Below the pieces are notes generated by a model that had not been told where the DNA came from, made no database searches, and worked only from the letters and a program-made list of their open reading frames with translations. The position numbers and the translations under genes were made by a program. Below are positions 27,896 to 37,747 of a stretch of DNA of 64,000 nucleotides, piece after piece. This stretch comes from Pseudolabrys sp. Root1462. GTDB lineage: Bacteria; Pseudomonadota; Alphaproteobacteria; Rhizobiales; Xanthobacteraceae. The stretch spans positions 833,757 through 897,756 of the forward strand of contig NZ_LMFS01000001.1 of assembly GCF_001426945.1 (NCBI RefSeq). The letters are read 5' to 3'. Each line of letters opens with the position of its first letter. Positions within the stretch are counted from its first letter, which is position 1.

Positions 27896-29356
27896 GTGAC
27901 GATGGCCCGCACACCAGAAGAGACGCGTCCCGGCCGCATGCCGGCTCTGGCCCGGCTGCCGGTGTTCTTTGCCCTGACCGGCAAGCGCGTGGTGCTGGCT
28001 GGCGGGTCGAACGCCGCGGCCTGGAAGGCGGAGCTGATGCTCGCCGCGGGCGCGCGCCTCGAGGTCTATGCCGAAGAATTTTCCGACGAGATGCAGGCCG
28101 TCGCCGCCGATACACGCGACGCCGCCATCACCCTGATAAATCGCGCCTGGATGCCGGACGATCTTGATGGTGCGGCGCTCGCCATCGGCGCGTTCGAGGA
28201 TGAACAAGGAGCAGCGGCTTTTGCTAAGGCCGCGCACGACACTGGCGTGCCGGTCAACGTCATCGACAAGCCGGCCTTCTGCGACTTCTCGTTCGGGGCC
28301 ATCGTCAACCGCTCGCCACTGGTGATCGGCATCTCGACCGACGGCGCCGCGCCGGTGTTCGCCCAGGCGATCCGCGCCAAGCTGGAAGCGCTGCTGCCGA
28401 CCGGCTTTACCGCCTGGGCCGGCGCGGCATCGCGCTGGCGCGACAAGGTCAAAGCGTCGGGTCTATCTTTCGCCGGCCGCCGCAAGTTCTGGCAGGTATT
28501 CACCGCGCACGCGATGACCAATGCCGAGCACGCGCCATCGGATGCCGACTTCGAGCGTTTCGTTGCTGAGGTGAAAGGCCTCGGCGCGGCGGTCGAGAGC
28601 GGTACGGTCACTCTGGTGGGTGCCGGTCCTGGCGATCCGGAATTGCTCACGCTGCGCGCGGTGCGCGCGCTGCAATCGGCCGATGTCATCCTGTTCGACG
28701 ATCTGGTGTCGCGCGGCGTGCTCGATTTCGCCCGCCGCGAGGCGCGCAAGCTGCTGGTCGGCAAGACCGGTTTTGGACCGTCCTGCAAGCAGGAGGACAT
28801 CAACGTGCTGATGGTGTCGCTCGCCAAGCAGGGCAAGCGCGTCGTCCGCCTCAAGGGCGGCGATCCACTGATCTTCGGCCGCGCCGGCGAGGAGCTTGAC
28901 GCCTGCGAAGCCAACGGCATCAAGGCCGAGATCGTGCCCGGCATCAGCGCGGCGCAGGGCGCTGCCGCTTCGCTCGGCCTGTCGCTGACCGACCGCAAGC
29001 ATTCTCGGCGCCTGCAATACATTACCGGGCACGCACAGAACGGTCAGTTGCCGTCCGACATCGATTGGCGGGCGCTGGCCGATCCGGTCACCACCACGGC
29101 GATCTATATGCCGGTGCGCACGCTGGCATCGTTGGTCGCTCACGCGCAGGCCAATGGTCTCGACCCGCGGACGCCGGCGGTCGCCATTGCCCGCGCCACG
29201 CGGCCGGACCAGCAGGTGGTCCGCAGCGCCATCGCCGATCTGCCGGCGCGGCTTGCTGAGGCTCAGCTTCCGGGACCGGTGCTGGTAATGCTCGGCGCGA
29301 CCGTCGGCGATCTCGCTGCCCGCGCTAACGGCCCAGCGCAACGCGCCGCGGTTTAA
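27896..29356 (+). CDS. cysG: Siroheme synthase CysG (multifunctional)
   Basis: A 486-residue fusion. The N-terminal part (VVLAGGSNAAAWKAELMLAA; VNVIDKPAFCDFSFGAIVNR) is the precorrin-2 dehydrogenase/ferrochelatase. The C-terminal part is uroporphyrinogen-III C-methyltransferase (VTLVGAGPGDPELLTLRAVR; VRLKGGDPLIFGR; YITGHAQNGQLP). It makes the siroheme used by CysI, encoded just upstream. I kept the GTG at 27896 because AGAGGA lies 8 bases upstream; the ATG at 27902 is the alternative. Confidence 0.95.
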   Translation: MTMARTPEETRPGRMPALARLPVFFALTGKRVVLAGGSNAAAWKAELMLAAGARLEVYAEEFSDEMQAVAADTRDAAITLINRAWMPDDLDGAALAIGAFEDEQGAAAFAKAAHDTGVPVNVIDKPAFCDFSFGAIVNRSPLVIGISTDGAAPVFAQAIRAKLEALLPTGFTAWAGAASRWRDKVKASGLSFAGRRKFWQVFTAHAMTNAEHAPSDADFERFVAEVKGLGAAVESGTVTLVGAGPGDPELLTLRAVRALQSADVILFDDLVSRGVLDFARREARKLLVGKTGFGPSCKQEDINVLMVSLAKQGKRVVRLKGGDPLIFGRAGEELDACEANGIKAEIVPGISAAQGAAASLGLSLTDRKHSRRLQYITGHAQNGQLPSDIDWRALADPVTTTAIYMPVRTLASLVAHAQANGLDPRTPAVAIARATRPDQQVVRSAIADLPARLAEAQLPGPVLVMLGATVGDLAARANGPAQRAAV

Positions 29357-29377
29357 GCCAGAGCCTCTGTTGAGATC

Positions 29378-32300
29378 CTAGCGCAGGCTCAGCACATTGC
29401 GCGGCTTGGGCCGCGCTTGTGGTAGCTGTTGCTGTGGCGGCCTGCGCGAGGCCGAGGCACGGCGCGGCGCCTGGTGTGGACGGGCTTGCGGCATCGGCAC
29501 CGCCTCGGCGTCAGACGCCTGGGCATGGGCTGATGTCGCGCTCGGCGCTTCGGCCCGCGGTGCCGGAGCCTGGGGCGGCGCGTCTACCTTTACCTCTGGT
29601 TTTACTGGAGAGGCCGGCGCCGCCAGCAGCGGCGGGTTCGGCGGCAGGAAAGTGTCCGGCGAATAGGCGTAGCTGTTGTACTGGTTGTTGCGGATCGGCT
29701 GGCTGGCGTCGCGGATGATGCGGTCGCCCTCGCGACGGTTCTCGTAGGCCACGCCGCGGCCCGAGAAATTCATGGCGTAGGTAGGTTTCTTTTCGACCAT
29801 GGCGTCGGCGGCGACAACGGTGCGATCGAAGTCGCGCCGGTCGGTGGTCAGCCCGCGGTCGAGGAAGGCCGAGGCGAAGTTGGCGTTGAGCTTGATCGCC
29901 TGATTCATGTCCCGACTGGATTTGTCGAAATCACGCGTATCGTAAAAGGCGAAGCCGCGGTTGTAGAGCGCCAGCGCATAGTTGGGGTCGATCGCCAGTG
30001 CGGCATTGTAGTCGGCGATCGCGCGCTCCATGTCGCGCTTGTTACGCCAGGAGAAGCCGCGATTATTCAGGGCGCGGGCGTTCTTCGGCTCGAGCTTGAC
30101 CGCCTGGTTGAAATTCTGGATGGCGCTGTCGAAATCGCCCTTGGCGTCGTAAGCCAGCCCGCGGCCGTTATAGGCGTCGGCGAAACTGGCATCGAGCTTG
30201 AGCGCGGCGTCATAGTCGGCGATGGCTCGGTCGAAATCGCGCTTCTCGACAAAGGCGTTGGCGCGGTTGAAGTAGGCGAGCAGATAACTGGTGTCGATCT
30301 TGATCGCCTCCGAAAATTCGGCGATGGTATGATCGATGTCGCCCTTGTTGCGTAAGGCGAAGCCGCGATTGTTGTGGGCGATGGCGTTGCCGGTGTCGAT
30401 CTTCAGCGCGGCGTCGAAATCGGCGATCGCCGCGTCGGTTTCGCCGCGCAGGCCGCGCGTGGTGCCGCGGTCGGTGTAAGCGGCCGACGACTTCGGATCG
30501 AGCTTCACCGCCTGGTCGAAATCGGCGAAGGCATGCTCGACGTCGCCCTTCATGCGAAGCGCACGGCCGCGGCTCTGATAAGCCAACGCTTCTTTGGGCT
30601 CGAGCCGGATCGACTGGCTGAAATCGCCGATGGCGCGGTCATAGTCGCGCTTGTCGCGATAGGCGATGCCACGCCGGTAATAGACTTCGGCGGAATTGGG
30701 ATCGTAGCGCAGCGCCTCGGTAAAGTCGGCGATAGCACGGTCGACGTCCTTGCGGTCGTAGCTGGCGCTGCCGCGCTGCTGGTAGGCCAGCGCGAACTTG
30801 CCGTCGATCTTGATGGCGTCGCTGAAGTCGGAGGTGGCGCGGTCGAGATCGTTCTTCAGCCGGTAGGCGATGCCGCGGTTGTAGAAAGCCAGTGCGTTCG
30901 TGCGGTCGTAGCGGATCGCCTCGGTGAGATCGATGATGGCCTTGTCGGCGTCACCGGTCGCGCCGAAGCTCAGGCCGCGGTCGTAATAGGCGATGGCGTA
31001 ATCAGGCTTGAGCTTGATGGCGGCGCTGAAGTCAGTGATGGCGCGGGCGTAATCGCGCTTCGCCTGATAGGCACTGCCGCGGTTGTAATAGGCGACCGCA
31101 TAGCCGGGATTGAGCTTGATAGCCTGGTCGAAACTGGCAATCGCCTGGTCGATCTGCCGCTTGTCGCGCTGCGCCAGGCCGCGGTTGTAGAACGCGAAGC
31201 TGTTGGCCGGATCGAGCTTTACCGACTGTTCGAAATCGGCCAGGGCGCGCTCGACGTCGCCGCGTGCGCCGTGAGCGACGCCGCGGTCGTTATAGGCCTG
31301 GGCGAAGCCGGGACTGAATTTGACCGCCTGAGAAAGATCGGCCAGCGCCTTGTCGAAATCGCGGACATTGGCATAGGCGTTGCCGCGGTTGTTGAGCGCG
31401 GCGGCGTCGGCCGGCGACAGTTTCAGCGCGCTCGAATAGTCGGCGGCGGCGCCGGCATAGTCGCCCTTGTCGTATTTGGCGTTGCCGCGGTTGTAGTAGG
31501 CGGCCGCGTAGCCGGTGTTGAGCTTGATCGCGTGATCGTAATCGGCGATGGCGCGATCGAGCTCGCCCTTGGCGGCATGGACGATGGCGCGGTTGTTGTA
31601 GAGCGGGGCGTATTGGCCGCTGATGGCGATGGCCTGGTCGAAATCGGCGATGGCGCGGTCGGTCTCGCCTTTGATGCCGAAGACGATGCCACGATCGTTG
31701 AAGGCCAACGCCTGGCCGGGGCTGAGGCGGACCGCCTGGGTCAGGTCGGCCAGCGCCTTGTCGTAGTCGCCCTGGCTCGCCAGGGCATAGCCGCGCGCGC
31801 TGTAAGCCACGGCGAGCTTGCCGTCGACGGCCAGCGCCTGATTGTACTGCTGGATGGCGCGGTCGAACTCGCGCTGCTCCTGGTAGGCGGTTCCAAGATT
31901 GTAGAAGGCCTGGGCGTTCTTCGGATCGAGCTTAACGGTCTGCTCGAAATCGGCGATGGCGCGATCGAACGATTCGCGGTCATAATAGGCGACGCCGCGG
32001 TCGTAATAAGCGAGCGCATCCTTGGGATTGAGCTTGATCGCGGCGCTGTAGTTCGTGATCGCCTTGTCGAGGTCGCGCTTCCGGTAGAAGGCGTTGCCGC
32101 GGTTGTAATAGGCCGCCGAAAAATTCGGGTTGATCTTGAGGGCGCGGTCGAAATCGGCGATCGCGCTGTCGTAGTCGTTCTTGGCGGCAACGGCGATGCC
32201 GCGGTCGTTATAGGCGAGTGCGAAGATCGGGCTGACCTGGAGCCGCATATCATCGTCCTGGGTGTCGCGATCGTAGCCGCGCTGGCCGCGGATGTCGCTG

Positions 32301-35300
32301 CCCCGCGGGCTGGCCGCGATTGCATAGCTCGGCGCCAGCTTCGCCGCCGCCTCGAAGTCGGCAATGGCATGGGAGTAATCGCGCTTTTCGTAGAACAGCA
32401 CGCCGCGGTCATGCAGCGCGAAGGCGTCCTTGCCGTCGATCTTCAGCGCCTTCTCGAAATCTGCAAACGCCCGGTCGTTATTGCCTTTGTCGGCATTGGC
32501 GTTGGCGCGATTGTAATAAGCCGCCTCGTAGCTCTCGTTGAGCTTGATCGCCTCGCCGAAGTCGGCGATGGCGCGCTCGGTGTCGCCCTTGCGCCGCCAG
32601 GCGACGCCGCGGTTGTTGAAGGCGATGGCGTTCTGCGGGTCGAGTTTAAGCGCGGCGTCGAAATCGGCGATTGCCTTGTCGGGGTCGCCTTTGGCGCCAT
32701 AGGCGATGCCGCGGTCGTAATATGCGCGTACCGCGGCTGGGTTGAGCTTGATCGCCTGCGTCAGATCCTGGATCGCGCGATCATAGTCGCGCTTGTCGTA
32801 GTACGCGGCGGCGCGGTTGGAGAAGGCCATGGCGAAGTTCGGATCGATCTTGGCCGCCTGGCTGAAATCCGCGACGGCACGCTCACGTTCGCCACGGGCA
32901 CGGTAGGCAATGCCGCGGCCGTTATAGGCCGCAGCCAGCTTGCCATCGAGTTTGATGGCCTGACTGAGATCGGCGATAGCGCGCTCGTAGTCCGGCTTGC
33001 CGATATAGGCCTGGCCGCGTGCCAGATAAGCCTCGGCACTGCCAGGATTGAGCTTGATGACCTGGTCGAGGTCGCGGATGGCGCGGTCGTTGTAGCCGCC
33101 AGCCTGCAGGGTCTCTCCGCGGTTGAGTAGCGCCGCGGCGAAGCCCGAATTGATCGCAATCGCCTGGTCGAAGTCCTTCAAGGCTTTTTCGGTCTGGCCC
33201 TTGCTGCGCCAGGCGAGGCCGCGGCTGTTATAGGCGAAGTCGGAATGCGGATCGGCTTTGATGGCCCGATCGAAGTCGGCGATGGCGCGATCGAACTCGC
33301 CGCGCTCCTGATACAGCGTGCCGCGGTTGCTGAGGGCCAGCGCAAAGTTCGGATCGAGTTTGATCGCCTGCTCCAGGTCAGCGAGCGCCTTGGCCTGGTC
33401 GCCCTTGCGCAGCCAGAGCTCGGCCCGGCTATTGAAAACGCCGGCATAATTTGGGTTGAACTTGATCGCCTGCTCGTAGTCCTGAAGCGCGCGATCGATC
33501 TTGCCGCGCAGTGCGAAGGTATTGCCGCGCTCGGTGAAGGCGGCTCCGTATTTCGGATCGAGCTTGATCGCCAGGTCGTAATTGGTGATGGCGCGGTCGT
33601 AATCACCCTTGCCCTGGTAAGCATTGCCGCGATCGACGTAGGCGGCGGTGAATTTCGGGTCGAGCCGGATCGCCTGGTCGAAGTCGGCGACGGCGCGGTC
33701 GTAGTCGCGGCGCTCGCGATAGGCCAGGCCGCGGGCATGGGCGGCAATCGGATCGCGCGGGTCAAGCCGCACCGCCTGCGACAGGTCGGCGATGGCGCGG
33801 TCATAGTCGCGGCGTGCATAATTGGCGATGCCGCGGTTGTAGTACGCGACGCCGAAATTCGGGTTGAGCTTAATCGCCTGATCGTAGTCCTGCAGCGCGT
33901 GGGTGTCGTCGCCGAGGCTCTGATAGGCGAAAGCGCGGCCGTTATAGGCGGCGGCATTGTTCGGATCGAGTTTGATCGCCTGGCTGAAGTCGGTCACGGC
34001 GGCCTTGAAGTCGCGCTTGTCTTGATAGGCGAGTCCGCGGTTGAAATAGGTGCCGGGATAGTTCGGATTCGCCCTGATCGCCTGATCGAAGTCTGAAATG
34101 GCGCGATCGTACTGGCGCTTCTTCTGGAAAGCGTCGCCGCGATTGGCGAGAGCGGGCGCGTAGGCCGGGTCGATGCGCAGCGCCTGGTCGTAATCGGCGA
34201 TGGCGCGGTCGCCATCGCCCTTGTTGCCGTAGGCGAGACCGCGCTGGTTCAGGGCGGCGGTGTAGTCCGGCTTGATGTTGATCGCCTGGTTAAAATCGCT
34301 GATGGCTCGGTCGTATTCGCGCTTCTCGTAGAGCGCCGCGCCATGTTCGTACCATGCCTGGGCGTTGTTCGTATCGAGCTTGATCGACTGCTCGAAATCG
34401 GCGACGCCGCGTTCCAGTTCACCGCGCGAGCGATAGGCGAGGCCACGGTTGAAGTAGGCGAGGGCGTTCTTACCGTCGAGCTGGATCGCCTGGCTGAAAT
34501 CAGCGATCGCTCGCTCGGGATTGCCTTGTGCCCGTAGAGCCAAGCCGCGGTTGTAGTAGGCCTGGGCGTTCTTCGGATCGATCCTGATCGAGCGGTCGAA
34601 GTCCGCGATGGCATTGTCGTTGTCGCCGCGTGCGATATTGACGACGCCGCGATTGTAGTAGGACAGCGAGTCCTTGGGGTCGAGCTTGATCGCCTGCGAC
34701 AGGTCGCTCAGCGCACGGTTATAGTCGCGCTTGGCGAAATACGAGACGCCGCGGTCGTAATAGGCAAGCGCGTATTCGCCATCAAGGCGGATCGCCTGAT
34801 CGTAATTGCTGATGGCGCGGTCGTAGTCGTGTTTGTCGTAAAAGGCGTTACCGCGATTGTAGAAGGCCAGCACGTAGTTCGGGTTGAGCAGGACGGCCTG
34901 GTCATAGTCCTTGATGGCGCGATCGGTCTCGCCGCGGTTCCGGTAGGCGAGGCCGCGGTTGTTGTAGGCAAAGCCGTCGCGCGGATCGAGCAGGATCGCC
35001 TGGTCGAAATCCTGGATAGCGCGCTCGACTTGGCCCTTGGCCGAATAGGCGATACCACGGTCGTTCAGCGCCAGGATGAAATCGGGTTTCAGCCGGATCG
35101 CCTGATCGAAGTCCTGGATGGCGCGCTCGTAGTCGCGGATGTCGCGATAGGCGAGGCCGCGGCTGTGAAAGGCGACGGCGTCGGTGGCGTTGAGCTTGAT
35201 GGCCCGGTCGTAATCGGGAATGGCGCGGTCGGGTTCGCCTTTGGCGCGGTAAGCCATGCCGCGGTTGTAATAGGCGATGTTGTCGTTGGCGTTGAGCTTG

Positions 35301-35881
35301 ATCGCACTGTCGAGCGTGGCGATGGCGGCGTCATATTTGCGGCGATCATAATAGAGGTGGCTCAATGCCTTCAGTGCTTCGCCGTTGCGCGCATCGTACT
35401 TGATGGCCTGTTCGAAATCCCGCACCGCGCGGTCGCTGTCGCCGCGGTCGCGTAGCGCCAAGGCGCGATTGTAGAATGCGTCGGCGTTCTTTGAATCGAG
35501 TGCAATGGCCTCGTCGAAGTCCCGGATCGCGCCTTCGGCGTCGCCGCGGGAGCGCTTTTCCCTGCCGCTGTCCAGGAGCCCGGCGGCCTTCTTCTGTTGC
35601 TGGACGTTCTTGGTTTTGGCGAATTTCGCCTTGTTGCGCTGCGCGGTCGCGCGCTGCTTGGCGTTGTGCGATCCGGCAATGATGGCATCGCAGGCAGCGA
35701 TGCGCTGTTCGGCGGTCGCGTCTCCCGCGCCGTCGCATTGTTTGATCTGATCGCGAGTCACGGCAGCAGCCGGCGTCGCCGCGATCGTGACGGCCACGGC
35801 CAGCGCGAGTTGCAGAGCGACGATGCGCACTCCAGAAATCATGGCGGCTTGTCTCAATTCCCCCGGGTGACCGGCCTTCAT
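29378..35881 (-). CDS. Giant secreted TPR-repeat protein (about 58 tandem TPR units)
   Basis: About 2167 residues. The start at 35881 has GGAAG 9 bases upstream; ATG 35842 is possible. A signal peptide (VALQLALAVAVTIAATPAAA, cleavage before VTRDQ) is followed by a short Lys/Gln-rich region. From about residue 100 to 2070 I count 58 back-to-back 34-residue TPR units of the form AYYNRGxAYxxKGDxDRAIADF, 55 of them good and units 33, 57 and 58 degenerate. The tail of about 95 residues is rich in Pro, Ala and Gln and ends in Arg-rich sequence. TPR arrays bind other proteins; location is envelope or periplasm. No enzyme domain is present. The function is unknown. Confidence 0.9.
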   Translation of the reverse strand: MKAGHPGELRQAAMISGVRIVALQLALAVAVTIAATPAAAVTRDQIKQCDGAGDATAEQRIAACDAIIAGSHNAKQRATAQRNKAKFAKTKNVQQQKKAAGLLDSGREKRSRGDAEGAIRDFDEAIALDSKNADAFYNRALALRDRGDSDRAVRDFEQAIKYDARNGEALKALSHLYYDRRKYDAAIATLDSAIKLNANDNIAYYNRGMAYRAKGEPDRAIPDYDRAIKLNATDAVAFHSRGLAYRDIRDYERAIQDFDQAIRLKPDFILALNDRGIAYSAKGQVERAIQDFDQAILLDPRDGFAYNNRGLAYRNRGETDRAIKDYDQAVLLNPNYVLAFYNRGNAFYDKHDYDRAISNYDQAIRLDGEYALAYYDRGVSYFAKRDYNRALSDLSQAIKLDPKDSLSYYNRGVVNIARGDNDNAIADFDRSIRIDPKNAQAYYNRGLALRAQGNPERAIADFSQAIQLDGKNALAYFNRGLAYRSRGELERGVADFEQSIKLDTNNAQAWYEHGAALYEKREYDRAISDFNQAINIKPDYTAALNQRGLAYGNKGDGDRAIADYDQALRIDPAYAPALANRGDAFQKKRQYDRAISDFDQAIRANPNYPGTYFNRGLAYQDKRDFKAAVTDFSQAIKLDPNNAAAYNGRAFAYQSLGDDTHALQDYDQAIKLNPNFGVAYYNRGIANYARRDYDRAIADLSQAVRLDPRDPIAAHARGLAYRERRDYDRAVADFDQAIRLDPKFTAAYVDRGNAYQGKGDYDRAITNYDLAIKLDPKYGAAFTERGNTFALRGKIDRALQDYEQAIKFNPNYAGVFNSRAELWLRKGDQAKALADLEQAIKLDPNFALALSNRGTLYQERGEFDRAIADFDRAIKADPHSDFAYNSRGLAWRSKGQTEKALKDFDQAIAINSGFAAALLNRGETLQAGGYNDRAIRDLDQVIKLNPGSAEAYLARGQAYIGKPDYERAIADLSQAIKLDGKLAAAYNGRGIAYRARGERERAVADFSQAAKIDPNFAMAFSNRAAAYYDKRDYDRAIQDLTQAIKLNPAAVRAYYDRGIAYGAKGDPDKAIADFDAALKLDPQNAIAFNNRGVAWRRKGDTERAIADFGEAIKLNESYEAAYYNRANANADKGNNDRAFADFEKALKIDGKDAFALHDRGVLFYEKRDYSHAIADFEAAAKLAPSYAIAASPRGSDIRGQRGYDRDTQDDDMRLQVSPIFALAYNDRGIAVAAKNDYDSAIADFDRALKINPNFSAAYYNRGNAFYRKRDLDKAITNYSAAIKLNPKDALAYYDRGVAYYDRESFDRAIADFEQTVKLDPKNAQAFYNLGTAYQEQREFDRAIQQYNQALAVDGKLAVAYSARGYALASQGDYDKALADLTQAVRLSPGQALAFNDRGIVFGIKGETDRAIADFDQAIAISGQYAPLYNNRAIVHAAKGELDRAIADYDHAIKLNTGYAAAYYNRGNAKYDKGDYAGAAADYSSALKLSPADAAALNNRGNAYANVRDFDKALADLSQAVKFSPGFAQAYNDRGVAHGARGDVERALADFEQSVKLDPANSFAFYNRGLAQRDKRQIDQAIASFDQAIKLNPGYAVAYYNRGSAYQAKRDYARAITDFSAAIKLKPDYAIAYYDRGLSFGATGDADKAIIDLTEAIRYDRTNALAFYNRGIAYRLKNDLDRATSDFSDAIKIDGKFALAYQQRGSASYDRKDVDRAIADFTEALRYDPNSAEVYYRRGIAYRDKRDYDRAIGDFSQSIRLEPKEALAYQSRGRALRMKGDVEHAFADFDQAVKLDPKSSAAYTDRGTTRGLRGETDAAIADFDAALKIDTGNAIAHNNRGFALRNKGDIDHTIAEFSEAIKIDTSYLLAYFNRANAFVEKRDFDRAIADYDAALKLDASFADAYNGRGLAYDAKGDFDSAIQNFNQAVKLEPKNARALNNRGFSWRNKRDMERAIADYNAALAIDPNYALALYNRGFAFYDTRDFDKSSRDMNQAIKLNANFASAFLDRGLTTDRRDFDRTVVAADAMVEKKPTYAMNFSGRGVAYENRREGDRIIRDASQPIRNNQYNSYAYSPDTFLPPNPPLLAAPASPVKPEVKVDAPPQAPAPRAEAPSATSAHAQASDAEAVPMPQARPHQAPRRASASRRPPQQQLPQARPKPRNVLSLR

Positions 35882-36020
35882 GACGAGGTCTTCCGCACGG
35901 GACGGAAGATCAGGGCAATCATGCAGTGAGCGGGATGGAGATGCGCGTAGAAGCCGCAATTAACATTAATCCGGCCGGTGCGGGTTAACGTTTCCGAAGT
36001 TGTCTATTAATGGAATAAAT

Positions 36021-36051
36021 AACGCGCCGCCCGGGGTCGGCGCGGCGCGTT
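36021..36051 (-). terminator. Terminator of the CHAP-like gene
   Basis: AACGCGCCGC (36021-36030) and GCGGCGCGTT (36042-36051) form a perfect 10-bp stem 20 bases after the minus-strand stop codon, followed on that strand by the A/T-rich ATTTATTCC. Confidence 0.7.
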
Positions 36052-36071
36052 CATGAAGGTACAGTGAAGAG

Positions 36072-36671
36072 TTACTGCAGTTGTTGCTGTTGTTTTATCG
36101 CCGCGGCGCGCGCCGCGTTGGTGATTTCTTTCAGCACGTAATCCGGCGGCATGACGTAGGCGAGGACCTTTTCCTTCGGATAGGCCGACTGTCGCACCAT
36201 ATTGCCGCTATTGCCGGAAATCAGGATAGGGTTTCCCTGGCCGTCGGTGCCGCGGACGACTCCGACATGGCCATTCTGCGGGCCGCCACGACGCAGGATC
36301 GCGATGGCGCCGACGCGCGGCCCGTCAAGCTTCCTGCCGAATTCGAGGAACGAGCGCGCCGCGCGCGAGTGGGTACCCTTGGCGCCGGCCTTCTTGATCA
36401 CGTAATTCATGAAGTCCGCGCACCAGAGCTGCGCCGGCAGGCCGAGCTGCTTGGCGTTAGCGCCACGATAGCGCAGCGCTTCGAGCAGGATCGAAGCGCC
36501 GCCCGGCACCTGCGCTGCCTGGTCGGCGGCCTCGGCGCGGCTGCGCGAGATCGTTTCGAGCGGCTCGACATTGGCGAATCGTTCGGCGCGCTTCGTCGTC
36601 GCGGCGGACGCTGCCGTTGCCATGGTGACGACCAAGCAGCAAATGAACACTGGTGCGTACGATCGTTTCAT
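36072..36671 (-). CDS. Secreted CHAP/NlpC-P60-like protein (TIGR02594-like)
   Basis: A 199-residue exported protein. The ATG at 36671 begins MKRSYAPVFICCLVVTMATA, a clear signal peptide; the longer in-frame start at 36728 adds a poor N-terminus. The candidate catalytic Cys is in LWCADFMNYVIKKAGAKGT and the His in NGHVGVVRGTDGQG, the CHAP-like cysteine peptidase/amidase pattern. It is probably a cell-wall hydrolase or related periplasmic protein. It ends in a Gln-rich tail (KQQQQLQ). Confidence 0.8.
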   Translation of the reverse strand: MKRSYAPVFICCLVVTMATAASAATTKRAERFANVEPLETISRSRAEAADQAAQVPGGASILLEALRYRGANAKQLGLPAQLWCADFMNYVIKKAGAKGTHSRAARSFLEFGRKLDGPRVGAIAILRRGGPQNGHVGVVRGTDGQGNPILISGNSGNMVRQSAYPKEKVLAYVMPPDYVLKEITNAARAAAIKQQQQLQ

Positions 36672-36913
36672 GATGTCCCAACCCGTCTTGCCGGGAAATC
36701 CCCCGTTATTCATTCCCCACGATGTCACAAGCGACGAGAAACCCGCCTGTGTTTTGTCATTTGTTATCCTTCACAAGGCTGCGGCACGACTGCAAGCGTG
36801 GACAGCGGTGGCGCGCTACACGTTTATCGAAATGGTTAATCAGCGCCCGGTATATGCGTCGTTTCGGGACGGCAGGGCGCGCGCCTGAGACAATTAGCCC
36901 GTTTGTTTATAAA

Positions 36914-37747
36914 TTAGCGGATGTTGTAGCTGATCGGTATGACGATAGCGATGCGGCTGCCGGCTATGTCATCGGGGGGCGGCGGCAGAGGCGCGGCTCG
37001 TTCGATCATCGCCAGGGTCTCGCGATCGAGGATCTGCGAGCCGGAGCTGCCGACCACGCGCGCATTGTGCACGCCGCCCTGGCGATCGATGCTGAAGGCG
37101 AGCTTGACGACACCGCGGTCGCCGCGCGACTGCGCTTCCGCCGGATAACGCTTGTTGCGCTCGATCTGCGCGAATAGCCGCGATTTCCAATTCGGCAGCG
37201 CATTGGAGTCGCGGTTGGCGCCGGCGGCCGGAGCTGCGGCGCGCTCGGCGCGCTGGTCGGCCGAACTCGGAGCGGAAGCAAGTACGGCACGCCGCGGCTG
37301 AGGCTTCTTCTTGGCCTCCTTCTTCTTCGGGTCCGGCTTGTCTTCCGTCTTCTCGACAGGTCGCGGCGGCGGCAGCATCGCGAGTTCGGCCTGAGGCTCG
37401 GGCTTCGTCTCGACCGGTTTTTCGGGCGCGGGCTCGGCCTTGGCTTCTTCGATCCGTTTTTCCGGTTCGGGAATGGGCTCGGCCTTCTCGACAACCTCTT
37501 CCGGCTTGTCCGGCGCCTTGTCGACGCCGGTCTGCATCGGGCGGGCAACTGGATCCGGCGGCATGTCGGTCGGCGTCGTCTGCGGCGCGACCGCAACCGC
37601 AGCGAGGTCGAGCATGATCACCGGCGCATTCGCCACCTGATCGGCGTCGTCGCTCCAGCGCGCCAGCAGGGCTGCCGCGCCTCCGGCGTGGATGCCGAGG
37701 GCAGCGACGAAGCACAGGCTCCAGCGTGCGAGCGATCCGGGCTTCAT
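36914..37747 (-). CDS. tonB: TonB energy-transducing protein
   Basis: A 277-residue TonB. It has one N-terminal membrane anchor (CFVAALGIHAGGAAALLARW), a long Pro/Glu/Lys periplasmic spacer (about residues 60-160) and a C-terminal TonB domain (YPAEAQSRGDRGVVKLAFSI through SRIAIVIPISYNIR). It transmits the proton-motive force from ExbB-ExbD to outer-membrane receptors for siderophores, heme or similar ligands. It is the last gene of exbB-exbD-tonB, overlapping exbD by 4 bases. No receptor gene is in the window. Confidence 0.92.
   Translation of the reverse strand: MKPGSLARWSLCFVAALGIHAGGAAALLARWSDDADQVANAPVIMLDLAAVAVAPQTTPTDMPPDPVARPMQTGVDKAPDKPEEVVEKAEPIPEPEKRIEEAKAEPAPEKPVETKPEPQAELAMLPPPRPVEKTEDKPDPKKKEAKKKPQPRRAVLASAPSSADQRAERAAAPAAGANRDSNALPNWKSRLFAQIERNKRYPAEAQSRGDRGVVKLAFSIDRQGGVHNARVVGSSGSQILDRETLAMIERAAPLPPPPDDIAGSRIAIVIPISYNIR

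Noticed and set aside
30374-33130. 918-codon open frame on the plus strand opposite the giant TPR gene
   Set aside because: It mirrors the third-position bias of the repetitive TPR gene; its translation is a Val/Gly/Asp/Ala/Ile-rich echo of the repeat with no family features and no ribosome-binding site.
29470-35540. Regular DNA periodicity of about 102 bases that might suggest a CRISPR or satellite array
   Set aside because: The period equals 34 codons and the variation is coding-type; it is the TPR gene, with no identical spacers or direct repeats of CRISPR size.
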